A stretch of 64,000 bases of DNA from an uncultured Dongia sp. Lineage in GTDB: Bacteria; Pseudomonadota; Alphaproteobacteria; Dongiales; Dongiaceae. Each line of letters starts with the position of its first letter. Position 1 is the first letter of the stretch. The stretch spans positions 1 to 64,000 of the forward strand of contig NZ_CAKZGO010000023.1 of NCBI RefSeq assembly GCF_936916975.1. The letters are read 5' to 3'. Shown here piece by piece: positions 26,815-36,438 of this stretch. The notes under the pieces were generated by a model, which saw nothing but the letters and a program-made list of their open reading frames with translations, was not told where the DNA came from and did not search any database. The position numbers and the translations under genes were made by a program.

Positions 26815-27876
26815 CTATTGCTTTCGCGTCGGTGACAGCCCAAGCCGCCGCACAGCGGGACCGCATTCATACCATCCCTTGCTTGAGTTGACGATTTTCA
26901 CCACGGACAGCATCACGGGGACCTCGATAAGGACGCCGACGACGGTTGCCAGTGCTGCGCCGGAATGGAAACCGAACAGGCTAATAGCAGCAGCCACGGC
27001 AAGTTCGAAAAAGTTACTGGCGCCGATCAAAGCCGACGGTGCCGCCACGCAATGCGCTTCCCCGGTCCAACGATTCAGCATATAAGCCAGCCCCGAATTG
27101 AAATAGACCTGTATCAGGATCGGCACGGCGAGTAGGGCGATAATCGTTGGTTGGGCGATGATCTGTTCACCCTGGAAGCCGAACAGTAAGACAAGCGTCG
27201 TCAGCAAAGCGACCAAGGAAAGCGGCCGCACCATGTGCAGGGCGCGCTCGAATGCCTCGGTGCCAGCCGCCAGCAATATGCGGCGCAGAACCTGGGCAAT
27301 AATGACCGGGATAACGATATAGAGTCCCACGGACAGGAGGAGTGTATCCCAGGGGACGGTGATCGCTGACAAGCCCAGCAGCAAACCGACCAAGGGCGCG
27401 AATGCGAACACCATGATCAGGTCGTTGAGTGCCACCTGGCTCAAGGTGAAGTGCGGCTCGCCATCTGACAGATTGCTCCATACGAATACCATCGCCGTGC
27501 AGGGTGCTGCTGCCAGGAGAATGAGACCTGCGATATAGCTGTCGATCTGGTCAGCCGGAAGATAGGGCCGGAAAAGCCAGCCGATGAACAACCACCCGAG
27601 CGCGGCCATCGAGAACGGCTTGATCGCCCAATTGATGAAGAGTGTCACGCCGATTCCGTGCCAGTGCTCCTTCACGCGCCCGAGCGCCGCGAAGTCGATC
27701 TTCATGAGCATCGGAATGATCATCGCCCAGATCAGCACTGCAACAGGCAGATTCACCTTAGCGACTTCAGCGGAACCAATGGCCTGGAATATGGCTGGAA
27801 AGAAGTGTCCCAGGGCAATACCGACGACGATGCATAGAGCGACCCAAAGAGTCAGATAGCGTTCAAACACGTTCAC
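26815..27876 (-). CDS. acr3: ACR3-family arsenite efflux permease
   Basis: 353 residues with ten membrane segments. ACR3 motifs are clear: the N-terminal FERYLTLWVALCIVVGIALG, the conserved Cys in LLAAAPCTAMVFVWS, and the Glu-bearing FGFQGEQI. It moves arsenite out using membrane potential, with no ATPase needed. It follows arsR on the minus strand (71 bases) and is convergent with arsJ. ACR3 here complements the arsenate route of the preceding operon. Confidence 0.95.
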   Translation of the reverse strand: MNVFERYLTLWVALCIVVGIALGHFFPAIFQAIGSAEVAKVNLPVAVLIWAMIIPMLMKIDFAALGRVKEHWHGIGVTLFINWAIKPFSMAALGWLFIGWLFRPYLPADQIDSYIAGLILLAAAPCTAMVFVWSNLSDGEPHFTLSQVALNDLIMVFAFAPLVGLLLGLSAITVPWDTLLLSVGLYIVIPVIIAQVLRRILLAAGTEAFERALHMVRPLSLVALLTTLVLLFGFQGEQIIAQPTIIALLAVPILIQVYFNSGLAYMLNRWTGEAHCVAAPSALIGASNFFELAVAAAISLFGFHSGAALATVVGVLIEVPVMLSVVKIVNSSKGWYECGPAVRRLGLSPTRKQ

Positions 27877-27947
27877 TTAGGATATCTCCGGACGGGTCTG
27901 CGGATTCGTGATCGGTGGGTGAAAGGATGCCCTTCGGCTAAGGCCGA

Positions 27948-28286
27948 TTATGGGCAGCAAGGCGCAAGCACGGCGTCGAGCAGCTTATTGCAGGCGTTTG
28001 GCTTGCCGTTACAGCAATCCTTGACCAGAAATTCCAGAAGGCTTTTGATGCCATCCAACTCTGCTGCATAATAGATCGTGCGACCTTGACGCTCCGATTG
28101 GGTCAATCCGGCCCGTGTCAAAATTGCCAAATGCGCCGACATCGTGCTTGGCGGAACACCAAACTTGAGAGCCAATTCACCAGCCGGAACGCCATCTGGT
28201 AGTCGCTGCATCAGCAAACGAAACACATCGAGGCGTGTTTCCTGGGCCAAGGCGGAAAGTGATGATATCGCTTGCGTCTTTTTCAT
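27948..28286 (-). CDS. arsR: ArsR/SmtB-family arsenite-responsive repressor
   Basis: 112 residues from ATG 28286; longer frames have no reason to be used. The winged-helix motif GVPPSTMSAHLAILTRAGL is present, and the C-terminal region has Cys pairs DCCNGKPNAC and APCCP that may form the As(III) site, unlike the classic CVC of E. coli ArsR. A perfect palindrome sits just upstream (28289-28304). It should repress itself and acr3, and perhaps the divergent nitroreductase gene. Confidence 0.92.
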   Translation of the reverse strand: MKKTQAISSLSALAQETRLDVFRLLMQRLPDGVPAGELALKFGVPPSTMSAHLAILTRAGLTQSERQGRTIYYAAELDGIKSLLEFLVKDCCNGKPNACNKLLDAVLAPCCP

Positions 28287-28288
28287 AA

Positions 28289-28304
28289 TTCTATAATCAT
28301 AGAA
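28289..28304. promoter_or_regulatory. ArsR operator palindrome
   Basis: TTCTATAATCATAGAA: perfect 6-bp arms around a 4-base centre, 2 bases upstream of the arsR start on the minus strand. AT-rich imperfect dyads of this size are typical ArsR sites. It lies in the divergent gap to the nitroreductase gene (28390). Confidence 0.65.
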
Positions 28305-28389
28305 ATAATGATCGCTTGTCAAGGCGACGACTGTAAAAGTTCTGTGACGGGCCAATAGGGCCGCGTGCCTGTCTGGGAGGACAGAAATA

Positions 28390-29007
28390 GTGCCGAACCC
28401 CTGTTTGGAGGGTCTGATCGCGCGCCGCTCAATTGCTGTAAAGCGCTTGGGCTTACCGGGCCCGTTGCCCGCGGAACTGCAGTCCATATATGAAGCCGCC
28501 ACGACTGCACCCGATCATGGCGCCTTACTTCCTTGGCGTTTGATCGCCATTGGTGATCAGGCGCGAGAGCAACTGGCGCAGCGTTTTGTTGAGGCAAAGC
28601 GTCGGGAACGGTCAGATTTGTCCGATATTGAGATCGAGCGGGAAAGGGAAAAAGCCCTCCGGCCCCCCACACTCTTGGCATTTATCGCACGACCGACCCT
28701 CAATCACGCGACCGTCCCAGTCGAAGAACAGTTGGCGTCGGCAGGGGCCGCAATGCAGAGTGTCCTCTTGGCGGCGCATTTCTTGGGATACGGCGCTATC
28801 ATCTTAAGCGGTAGCCGCTGTGCCGATCCGGCAGTGCGTGCCAGCCTGCGAATCCAAGAGCACGAATATTTCCTGGGGTTCATCAGCATCGGCTCGATTG
28901 TCGACGAGCCACGCTTCGGAAAGCGGCCGGAAGTTCTTGAGATCATGTCGCAAATAGATAGCCTTGATATCACGCCGTCCTCGGAGTTCGTCAAAACGCC
29001 AAGTTGA
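28390..29007 (+). CDS. Nitroreductase-family FMN oxidoreductase
   Basis: 205 residues from a GTG. N-terminal GLIARRSIAVKRL (FMN phosphate contacts), AATTAPDHGALLPWRLIAI and the later GAAMQSVLLAAHFLGYGA match the YdjA/NfnB nitroreductase fold. It lies between arsR and aioX; similar genes occur in arsenic islands, but the substrate is unknown. The Arg-Ser near position 13 is retained, so FMN binding is expected. Confidence 0.85.
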   Translation: MPNPCLEGLIARRSIAVKRLGLPGPLPAELQSIYEAATTAPDHGALLPWRLIAIGDQAREQLAQRFVEAKRRERSDLSDIEIEREREKALRPPTLLAFIARPTLNHATVPVEEQLASAGAAMQSVLLAAHFLGYGAIILSGSRCADPAVRASLRIQEHEYFLGFISIGSIVDEPRFGKRPEVLEIMSQIDSLDITPSSEFVKTPS

Positions 29008-29034
29008 AGTAGCGATGATCAAAGGATCACGCCA

Positions 29035-29904
29035 ATGGATATGAAGAGACGGAAACTGCTCGGGGGCGTCGCGGGACTGGCTGCTTCGCAAGCGCTGCCG
29101 TTTGTGGGCCGCGCTTCGGCTCAAACCTCCTTTAGCTTTGGCCTGACCCCGGTCTTCCTGGATTCTGACATCGAACTGCTCAATGAACTCCAGGGCTACC
29201 TATCTCAAGCCATGAAGCGATCTGTCTCGCTCGTAAAGCGTCGAACGTACCAGGAGATTACCGCACTCCTTTTGTCGGGAGAATTGGATGCCGCGTGGAT
29301 TTGTGGCTTTCCGTTTGTGCAGCATGCGGACAAGCTGGCCTTGGTCGCAGTCCCTCTCTATCGGGGGAAACCGCTCTATCAGTCCTACATCATCGTCCCA
29401 TCGGCTCGGCAGATCACTGAATGGGACCAGTTGCAGGGTGACATCCACGCCTTTTCTGATCCAGACAGCAACTCGGGTTATCTGGTGACAGCGGCTCTGT
29501 TGGCGGAACATGATCTGACCCCGGCCAAGTTCTTCGCCAAGACCTTTTTCACGTATGGACATCGGAATGTGATCCGGGCCGTGGCATCCGGTCTGGCTCA
29601 AAGTGGCAGTGTCGACGGGTACGTCTGGGACGTGATGAACGCACGTGAACCAGCTCTCGTATCCCAGACCAAAGTCCTGCGTCGTTCAGAATTGTTGGGT
29701 TTCCCACCCATCGCGTGCTTGCGCGGCAATCTGGATACCGAAGAAATCGGGCAACTGGCAGACGCGCTTGTCTCAATTTCCAAGAACGAGCAAGGACGCA
29801 AGGTTCTCGCAATGCTGCAGCTTGATGGCTTCGCAGTCGAGCCAGAATCGACCTTCGCTGGGATCGCCGCCAAATACTCGCTCATTCAACTCAAAGGCGG
29901 ATAA
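29035..29904 (+). CDS. aioX: AioX periplasmic arsenite-binding protein
   Basis: 289 residues; AAAGGA sits 8 bases before the ATG. A twin-arginine-like signal (KRRKLLGGVAGLAA) ends near residue 31 (GRASAQ). The rest is a PhnD/type 2 periplasmic binding fold (FGLTPVFLDSD, LLLSGELDAAWICGFPFVQ, DPDSNSGYLV). The Cys in WICGFP and the Cys in FPPIACLRG could be arsenite ligands; the first is known to matter in studied AioX proteins. It binds arsenite and signals to AioS, encoded 7 bases downstream. Confidence 0.9.
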   Translation: MDMKRRKLLGGVAGLAASQALPFVGRASAQTSFSFGLTPVFLDSDIELLNELQGYLSQAMKRSVSLVKRRTYQEITALLLSGELDAAWICGFPFVQHADKLALVAVPLYRGKPLYQSYIIVPSARQITEWDQLQGDIHAFSDPDSNSGYLVTAALLAEHDLTPAKFFAKTFFTYGHRNVIRAVASGLAQSGSVDGYVWDVMNAREPALVSQTKVLRRSELLGFPPIACLRGNLDTEEIGQLADALVSISKNEQGRKVLAMLQLDGFAVEPESTFAGIAAKYSLIQLKGG

Positions 29905-29911
29905 GCAGAAG

Positions 29912-31396
29912 ATGAACCGCCTCCACCGCATGTACCGAGCCATGCCGTTGGCACTCAAAGTGCCAATGCTGGTTGCGGTTCTGACGGTGGTGGTTGCCAC
30001 GGTCATCTCTCAAGTGGTGCTATCCCGTCTCGCCCAAGAGCAGGAAGCATCCCTGCGTAGTCTGGCAACGGCTTTCATGGATGGTGTTTCTACTGCAGTG
30101 ACGCCAGGACTTCTGCGCCAGGATGTCTGGGAGACCTTCGATAGTCTGGACCGCGCCCGCCGCCAGTATGGCGCCGTCAAAGCTCTTTACGTCGTCGTCC
30201 TGCAGCCGAACGGCCAGGTTCTGGCTGCGTCCGAACCCGAGCAATTCCCAGTCACATCCAATCTCCCTGAAGACTTGGCCAATCTCGTCACTGATGGCCA
30301 GGGGTTGACGTTGGATGAAGGGAAGGGACGAGCCTGGACGGTTCGACAGATCGATCAAGAGACGTTTCGGATCGGAACCGTGTTCGCCGAACTCGACATC
30401 AGTGAAATTCTGGCTGTCCGGAACGAGGTTCTTTGGACTCTCATCCTCGTGAATGCCGGGCTGACCGCGATTTTCAGTTTCGCTGGGTATGGGCTCGTCC
30501 GTCGGATGGTCGCACCACTCTCCGTCATCCAGCAGCACCTGATCGCCGCAGGTTCTGGTCGCCCTGAACTCATTTCGGATCACGAGTTGCGCCGGGCGGC
30601 ACCGGAGTATGGGGAGTTGTATCAGCGCTTCAACGCCATGATCCGCGGCCAAGCCGAGCGTGAAGCCCTGGCGGCAGAGCTGGCAAATCAGGAGAAGTTG
30701 GCGATGCTGGGGCGTCTGGCCTCTGGCATGGCCCACGAGGTCAACAATCCCCTCGGGGGCCTCATGAATGCCGTGGACACGCTCGATATCCATGGAGACA
30801 AGGAAAGTGTTCGCCGTCGGACGGTCGATCTCCTACGGCGAGGCCTGGCCGGAATTCAGAATGTCGTGCGCGCCGCCCTGGTAACCTACAAGGCGGCACC
30901 CGGTCCCAAGCGGCTTACCAGAGACGATCTGGAAGACCTACCTTTCCTGATCCAGCACGAAACAGGCGCTAAACAGCTCGTTCTCGACTGGCAGAACGAG
31001 TTATCTCAGGATATTGAAGTCGATGCCTCCGCCGTACGGCAGATCGCCCTCAACATTCTCCTCAACGCCTGTGCCGCGTCTCCAGAGCATGGCACCATCC
31101 TGTTTCGGGCGACTGTTAAGGACTCGGTCTTAAGTATCTCGGTCACTGACGATGGGCCCGGATTGCCCGAGACTGCCCGTGCTGCGGCTGCGGCTGGTGC
31201 GGCAGGCGCCGGAGCCCCCGTCGGCAGGGGCCTCGGTCTCTGGACGGCCTCAAGGCTTGCTGTCAGACTAAACGGAAAAATGACCCTGCAATCAGGCCCC
31301 AGCCAGGGTGCGACCATCGTGTTGGTCGCACCGCTAGGTGAAGAGCGGGAGGAAACGAATGTTATCGCCGCAGCGCGCGCGGATCGGACTGGTTGA
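29912..31396 (+). CDS. aioS: AioS sensor histidine kinase
   Basis: 494 residues. Two membrane segments (about 12-34 and 170-192) flank a periplasmic sensor of about 135 residues; a HAMP-like region leads to the phosphorylation site MAHEVNNPLGG (H275). ATP-binding motifs follow: NILLNACAAS, VTDDGPGLPE and GRGLGLWTASRL. An Ala-rich insertion interrupts the G1-G2 loop (ARAAAAAGAAGAGAPV). It responds to AioX-arsenite and phosphorylates AioR, whose gene overlaps by 38 bases. Confidence 0.92.
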   Translation: MNRLHRMYRAMPLALKVPMLVAVLTVVVATVISQVVLSRLAQEQEASLRSLATAFMDGVSTAVTPGLLRQDVWETFDSLDRARRQYGAVKALYVVVLQPNGQVLAASEPEQFPVTSNLPEDLANLVTDGQGLTLDEGKGRAWTVRQIDQETFRIGTVFAELDISEILAVRNEVLWTLILVNAGLTAIFSFAGYGLVRRMVAPLSVIQQHLIAAGSGRPELISDHELRRAAPEYGELYQRFNAMIRGQAEREALAAELANQEKLAMLGRLASGMAHEVNNPLGGLMNAVDTLDIHGDKESVRRRTVDLLRRGLAGIQNVVRAALVTYKAAPGPKRLTRDDLEDLPFLIQHETGAKQLVLDWQNELSQDIEVDASAVRQIALNILLNACAASPEHGTILFRATVKDSVLSISVTDDGPGLPETARAAAAAGAAGAGAPVGRGLGLWTASRLAVRLNGKMTLQSGPSQGATIVLVAPLGEEREETNVIAAARADRTG

Positions 31397-32675
31397 GGAC
31401 GATCCGATCATGGGCGAGTCCATCGCCCATCGGCTTGACCTTGAAGGCTATCATGTCGCCTGGTGGAAATCTGGCCAGGACGCCTTGGATGCAATCAAGG
31501 GCGATTCACCGGATCTGCTTGTCTGTGATATCCGCCTGCCGGACATGAATGGCGAGTCTTTGTTCAACAAGCTCGTCCCCAACAAGCCCGGTCTCCCGAT
31601 CCTGTTCATCACTGGCTTTGCCCAGGTCGATCAAGCCGTGCGCCTCATGCGGGCTGGTGCCGCCGATTACGTCGCCAAACCCTTCGCCATGCCGGACTTC
31701 CTGGCCAAGATCACCGCACTCCTCAATCGACCGGGCAGTACCACTCATGTCCTGGGTTTCTCTCCGGCGATCGCCCGTGTAGAGGATATGCTCCGGCGTA
31801 TCGCCAATATCGACTCCACTGTCTTGATGACGGGTGAAAGTGGCTCCGGTAAAGAAGTGGCCGCCCGTTTCCTTCATGCGGAATCGAACAGGCGTGACCG
31901 CCCATTTATGGCTGTAAACTGTGCAGCCATTCCGGCCGACCTTCTAGAAAGCGAGCTTTTTGGCCACGAACGTGGCGCTTTCACAGGCGCCACGGCACGG
32001 CACATGGGTTATGTCGAGCGCGCCAAAGACGGCTTTCTGTTTCTCGATGAGATCGGCGAGCTGCCCTTGGGTCTTCAAGCGAAACTGCTTCGCCTGATTG
32101 AAAGCCGCAAGTTCCAGCGGCTCGGCGGTGAGACCGAATTGACGTGTGGTGCCCGGATTGTTTGCGCCACCAACATCGATCTGACGGCGGCTGCTCAGCA
32201 GGGCAAGTTCCGGTCGGATCTGCTTTTTCGCATCCGAGTCATCGAAGTAAGAGTTCCGCCGCTGCGTGAGCGCCGTGACGATGTCGCCCCCTTGCTGGAG
32301 CTGTTCCGGAAACAATTTGCGGCATCCTTTGGTCATCATGTAACGGGCTTCCAGCCTGACGTTATTGAGGCAGCCCTTCTTCACAATTGGCCGGGCAATG
32401 TGCGCGAACTCCGGAACCGCGTTGAGCGCGCCGTTGCCTTGTCTGATGGTCCATGGATCAGCCAGGAAGCCCTGTTCCCGGACCTGATACCCGAAAGTCT
32501 CGGTTCCGGCTCCTTCACTTCGCTGGCCGTTATGCGAGAGCAAGTCGAACGGCAGCATATCCGGTCCGCGCTCGATCGCTCCGAAGGTCGAGTGGAGGAT
32601 GCAGCCAAGCTGCTGGGTGTCTCGCGATCCACCTTGTTCGATAAGATGCGCCGCCTGCGGCTGGAACACACATAG
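31359..32675 (+). CDS. aioR: AioR sigma-54-dependent response regulator
   Basis: 438 residues from ATG 31359 (GGGAGG 6-7 bases upstream). Receiver domain 1-115 with phosphoacceptor region LLVCDIRLPD; AAA+ domain about 135-365 with GESGSGKE (Walker A), the sigma-54 contact loop GAFTGA and FLFLDEIGELPL (Walker B); a Fis-type helix-turn-helix at the C-terminus (VEDAAKLLGVSRSTLFDKM). It activates the aioBA promoter, which here has a good -24/-12 element. Confidence 0.94.
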   Translation: MLSPQRARIGLVEDDPIMGESIAHRLDLEGYHVAWWKSGQDALDAIKGDSPDLLVCDIRLPDMNGESLFNKLVPNKPGLPILFITGFAQVDQAVRLMRAGAADYVAKPFAMPDFLAKITALLNRPGSTTHVLGFSPAIARVEDMLRRIANIDSTVLMTGESGSGKEVAARFLHAESNRRDRPFMAVNCAAIPADLLESELFGHERGAFTGATARHMGYVERAKDGFLFLDEIGELPLGLQAKLLRLIESRKFQRLGGETELTCGARIVCATNIDLTAAAQQGKFRSDLLFRIRVIEVRVPPLRERRDDVAPLLELFRKQFAASFGHHVTGFQPDVIEAALLHNWPGNVRELRNRVERAVALSDGPWISQEALFPDLIPESLGSGSFTSLAVMREQVERQHIRSALDRSEGRVEDAAKLLGVSRSTLFDKMRRLRLEHT

Positions 32676-32785
32676 GAGTCCGAAAGACCGGGCGGCAATC
32701 TGCGGCACAGTCCAGGAATCTGGACTCTACTGCTTTGCAGCAGAAGAAAGCCCAATAAACAGATACCGAATTCCGCGCCGCAACG

Positions 32786-32800
32786 TGGCATAGCTCCTGC
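32786..32800 (+). promoter_or_regulatory. Sigma-54 (-24/-12) promoter of aioBA
   Basis: TGGCAT (32786-32791) and TGC (32798-32800) place GG and GC 12 bases apart, matching the TGGCAC-N5-TTGC consensus at all key positions except one T. It is 44 bases upstream of aioB and downstream of a sigma-54 activator gene (aioR). A small dyad CTGCT/AGCAG at 32729-32742 upstream might be part of an activator site. Confidence 0.85.
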
Positions 32801-32843
32801 TCTACCAGGGTCAATAAAAATACCAACCCTGGGGAGATCTCAA

Positions 32844-33368
32844 ATGGCAAAACGGTGTGAAAAGCTCGTCGACATTGGTCGGCGGCAGTTTTTGCGCGGG
32901 AGCGGCATGGCCGCCGCCGCTGGCGTCGTCAGTGTCGTCGCATCGGCGCCCGCGAAGGCGAACTCGCCGCTGGCACGCGTGGACTATCCAAGCAATCGCC
33001 TGGGCAATATCAAAGACCTCAAGGCGAATGAACCCCTCGATGTCAGCTATCCTGACGAGAATGCGCCGGGTGTCCTGCTGAAGATGGGCAAGCCCGTGCC
33101 GGGCGGCGCAGGTCCGGACGGCGATATCGTCGGCTTCACCACAATCTGCCCGCATAAGGGCTTCCCGCTGTCCTATAGCGCGTCGGACAGCACCTTCAAC
33201 TGTCCCGGCCACTACTCTCGCTTCGATGCCGAGGCTGGTGGTCTGCAGGTCTGGGGCCAAGCCACACAAAATCTCCCGCAATACACGCTCCGCGTGGACG
33301 ACAAGGGCGACATCTATGCCGAAGGCGTGGATGAGCTGCTCTACGGTCGCCTCAGCAACGTGCTTTAA
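32844..33368 (+). CDS. aioB: Arsenite oxidase small (Rieske) subunit
   Basis: 174 residues. A twin-arginine signal (IGRRQFLRGSGMAAAAG) ends near residue 42. The Rieske [2Fe-2S] ligands are present as CPHKGF and CPGHYSRFD (near residues 103 and 121). It pairs with AioA in the periplasm and exports the fully folded complex through its Tat signal, since AioA has none. GGGGAGA lies about 8 bases before the ATG. Confidence 0.95.
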   Translation: MAKRCEKLVDIGRRQFLRGSGMAAAAGVVSVVASAPAKANSPLARVDYPSNRLGNIKDLKANEPLDVSYPDENAPGVLLKMGKPVPGGAGPDGDIVGFTTICPHKGFPLSYSASDSTFNCPGHYSRFDAEAGGLQVWGQATQNLPQYTLRVDDKGDIYAEGVDELLYGRLSNVL

Positions 33369-33380
33369 GGGAGAACGGAC

Positions 33381-35918
33381 ATGGCTTTCAAACGACAGAT
33401 CGACCGCCTGCCGATCATCCCGGCCGACGCCACGAAACACAACGTCACCTGCCACTATTGCATCGTTGGGTGCGGCTACCACGCCTACACGTGGCCGACC
33501 AATAAGCAGGGTGGCACCGACCCCAAATCCAATGCCTTTGGGGTGGACCTCTCGCAGCAGCAAGCTGCCGAAACAGACGCTTGGTATTCCCCGTCGATGT
33601 ACAACATCGTCAAGCAGGATGGCAAAGACGTTCATATCGTGATCAAGCCGGATCACGAATGCGAAGTGAATTCGGGCCTTGGCTCGGTTCGTGGCGCCCG
33701 CATGGGTGAATCCCGCTTCAGCGAAACCCGCAGCACCCAGCAACAGCGCCTGACTGATCCGATGGTGTGGCGCTACGGTTCCATGCAGCCGACCTCATGG
33801 GAAGACGCCTATGACCTGGTGGCACGCGTCACCGCCGCCGTCGTCAAAGAGCAAGGCGAAGATGGTCTCTTCGTCTCCATGTTCGATCACGGTGGATCGG
33901 CGGGCGGATACGAAAACACCTGGGGTACGGGAAAGCTCTACTTCGGTGCCATGAAGATCAAGAATGTCCGCATCCATAATCGTCCGGCATACAACTCAGA
34001 AGTCCATGCCACACGCGACATGGGCGTCGGCGAACTCAACAACTGCTACGAGGACGCAGAACTTGCCGATACGATCGTTGCCGTCGGCACGAACCCTTTG
34101 GAAACGCAGACCAACTATTTCCTCAACCACTGGATTCCGAATCTGCGGGGTACGTCCCTCGACAAGAAGAAGGCGCAGCTTCCTGACGAGTCACACGAGC
34201 AGGCGCGCATCGTCATCATCGATCCGCGCCGTACCGTAACGGTCAATGCCTGCGAAATGGAAGCAGGCAAGGACCGTGTCCTTCATCTGGCCCTTAATTC
34301 GGGCACAGATCTGATCCTGTTCAACGCCATCTTTACCCATATCGTTGAGCAGGGATGGACAGATAAGGAGTTTATCAAGAAGAGCACTGTCGCCGAAGGG
34401 ACAAAGCGGCCGGATCTCTATCCAGCGCGTGGTGAAGCCGACGGCAAGCCGGGGCATCTCACCAACTTCTCCGGCGCCGTCGAGGGTTGCAAAGTCTCTC
34501 TCGAAGAAGCTGCCAAAGTAACCGGACTAAAGGCCGAAGATATCGCCAAGGCTGCTGAATGGATTGGCAAACCAAAGGAAGGCGGAAAGCGTCGGCGCGT
34601 GATGATCGGTTATGAAAAGGGCTTGATCTGGGGAAATGACAATTACCGCACCAATGGCGCCCTGGTGAACATCGCACTGGCAACTGGGAATATCGGCCGT
34701 CCCGGTGGCGGCGTGGTGCGTCTCGGCGGCCACCAGGAAGGTTACGTGCGCCCAAGCGACGCACATGTTGGTAGACCCGCCGCCTATGTCGACAAACTGC
34801 TGATCGAGGGTAAGGGTGGCGTCCATCACGTCTGGGCGTGCGATCACTATAAGACCACGTTGAACGCCCACGAATTCAAGAGCGTTTACAAGAAACGCAC
34901 TGACATCGTGAAGGACGCCATGAGCAGCGTTCCATATGGCGATCGGGATGCTATGGTGCAGGCGATACTGGGAGCGATCAAGAAAGGCGGTTTGTTCTCG
35001 GTCGATGTCGACATCATCCCGTCCCAGATCGGCCAAGCCAGCCACGTATGGCTGCCTGCGGCAGAATCGGGCGAAATGAACCTGACCTCGATGAATGGCG
35101 AGCGTCGTATGCGCTTGACGGAGCGGTACATGGACCCGCCCGGCAATGCCAAGCCGGATTGCTTGATTGCGGCCGGGCTTGCTCAACACATGGAGCGGGT
35201 CCTGCGCGACATGGGCGATGCCAAATATGCCGACCAGTTCAAAGGGTTCGATTGGAAGACAGAGGAAGACGCCTTCCTCGATGGCTACCAGAAGAACGCC
35301 GGAGGCGGCGAGTTCGTGACCTATGACGCCTTGAGAGCCATGGGGACCAATGGTTTTCAAGAGCCCGCCACGGGGGTCAAGGATGGCAAAATCGTTGGTA
35401 CGAAGCGCCTCTACACCGAAGGAACATTCTCGACCGAAGACGGCAAGGCTCGGTTCATGGATGCGCCCTGGCGCGGCCTACAGGCTCCCGGCAAAGAGGA
35501 AGAAAAGGCGAAGTTCAAGTTCCTCATCAACAATGGTCGCTCCAATCTGGTCTGGCAGAATGCTTTCCTGGATCAGGCCAACGACTTCGTCATGGATGCG
35601 TCGCCTTATCCGTTCATTGAGATGAACCCGGACGATATGGCCACGCTCAAGCTGGGCGCTGGCGACCTTGTGGAGGTCTTCAACGACGCCGGATCGACCC
35701 AGGCGATGGTCTATCCCACGCCCACGGCCCGGAAAGGGGAGACTTTCATGCTGTTTGCCTTTCCAACGGGTGTCCAGGGCAACGTCGTCAATGACGGCGT
35801 GAATGAACTGGTCATCCCCAATTACAAGCAGAGCTGGGGTGATATCCGGAAGATCGCCACGGCGCCGGAAGTGACCAGATCCCTGAGCTTCAAATCACGT
35901 GAATACCGGGTCGACTAG
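33381..35918 (+). CDS. aioA: Arsenite oxidase large molybdopterin subunit
   Basis: 845 residues, the usual length. The N-terminal 3Fe-4S motif is [11 protein letters not shown], with a non-Cys fourth position as in known AioA. The bis-MGD-binding regions follow ([47 protein letters not shown]). It oxidises arsenite to arsenate and passes electrons through the Rieske subunit to a cytochrome c. It begins 12 bases after aioB with AAGGGAGA upstream. The ligand to molybdenum is not a Cys or Ser, as expected for this DMSO-reductase branch. Confidence 0.97.
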   Translation: MAFKRQIDRLPIIPADATKHNVTCHYCIVGCGYHAYTWPTNKQGGTDPKSNAFGVDLSQQQAAETDAWYSPSMYNIVKQDGKDVHIVIKPDHECEVNSGLGSVRGARMGESRFSETRSTQQQRLTDPMVWRYGSMQPTSWEDAYDLVARVTAAVVKEQGEDGLFVSMFDHGGSAGGYENTWGTGKLYFGAMKIKNVRIHNRPAYNSEVHATRDMGVGELNNCYEDAELADTIVAVGTNPLETQTNYFLNHWIPNLRGTSLDKKKAQLPDESHEQARIVIIDPRRTVTVNACEMEAGKDRVLHLALNSGTDLILFNAIFTHIVEQGWTDKEFIKKSTVAEGTKRPDLYPARGEADGKPGHLTNFSGAVEGCKVSLEEAAKVTGLKAEDIAKAAEWIGKPKEGGKRRRVMIGYEKGLIWGNDNYRTNGALVNIALATGNIGRPGGGVVRLGGHQEGYVRPSDAHVGRPAAYVDKLLIEGKGGVHHVWACDHYKTTLNAHEFKSVYKKRTDIVKDAMSSVPYGDRDAMVQAILGAIKKGGLFSVDVDIIPSQIGQASHVWLPAAESGEMNLTSMNGERRMRLTERYMDPPGNAKPDCLIAAGLAQHMERVLRDMGDAKYADQFKGFDWKTEEDAFLDGYQKNAGGGEFVTYDALRAMGTNGFQEPATGVKDGKIVGTKRLYTEGTFSTEDGKARFMDAPWRGLQAPGKEEEKAKFKFLINNGRSNLVWQNAFLDQANDFVMDASPYPFIEMNPDDMATLKLGAGDLVEVFNDAGSTQAMVYPTPTARKGETFMLFAFPTGVQGNVVNDGVNELVIPNYKQSWGDIRKIATAPEVTRSLSFKSREYRVD

Positions 35919-35938
35919 CCCAATCCCTCCCTACCACC

Positions 35939-35963
35939 GCGGGGTGACACTCAGTCACCCCGC
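35939..35963 (+). terminator. Hairpin between aioA and the cytochrome c gene
   Basis: GCGGGGTGAC (35939-35948) pairs perfectly with GTCACCCCGC (35954-35963) around a 5-base loop, 20 bases after the aioA stop. It is followed by ATTTCCCCC, not a T run. It may attenuate transcription so that less cytochrome than oxidase is made, or protect the aioBA mRNA end. Confidence 0.6.
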
Positions 35964-35991
35964 CATTTCCCCCAAGAATGAGATCGGCACG

Positions 35992-36429
35992 ATGGAATCG
36001 ACCAATTCGAAGCTGGTGGGCATCGCCACCAGCATGCTGGTGATCATGATCAGCAGGGTGGTGATCATCGCCATGGTGATGGTGATGCCGATGATGATCA
36101 CCATGGTCATGTCCGCCCATGCCCAGGACATGAAGAGCGGGGAGGCGATGTTTCGGCAATGCGCCGCCTGCCATACTCTGGAAGCAGGCAAGAACAAGAT
36201 CGGTCCTTCGCTCCACGGCGTCTTCGGCCGCAAAGCAGGAACTGTGGACGGCTTTACCTATTCTGACGCCATGAAGAATAGCGAGATCACGTGGGACGAG
36301 AAGACGCTTGCCGAATACCTGCGAGCACCAAAGAAGATGGTGCCGGGTACGAAGATGACATTCGCAGGCATCAAGAATGACACCAAGCTCCAGGATCTGA
36401 TTGCCTATTTGAAGCAAGCCATGCAGTAG
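35992..36429 (+). CDS. Class I cytochrome c, probable electron acceptor of arsenite oxidase
   Basis: 145 residues from ATG 35992; an earlier start would run through the hairpin at 35939. The signal segment (about 10-42, ending SAHAQD) is unusually Met-rich with about nine Met in thirty residues. The mature domain has CAACH (near residue 58), [15 protein letters not shown] and a C-terminal Met ligand in [10 protein letters not shown]. This is the cytochrome c552 type encoded after aioA in other arsenite oxidisers. Confidence 0.9.
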   Translation: MESTNSKLVGIATSMLVIMISRVVIIAMVMVMPMMITMVMSAHAQDMKSGEAMFRQCAACHTLEAGKNKIGPSLHGVFGRKAGTVDGFTYSDAMKNSEITWDEKTLAEYLRAPKKMVPGTKMTFAGIKNDTKLQDLIAYLKQAMQ

Positions 36430-36438
36430 GAGACGGCC

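Noticed and set aside
26728-26835. 35-codon frame whose ATG overlaps the arsJ stop
   Set aside because: Too short, no hydrophobic or conserved feature, and it runs into the acr3 3' end on the other strand.
34527-35360. 277-residue frame opposite aioA
   Set aside because: Shadow of the arsenite oxidase gene, with no ribosome site or known motif.
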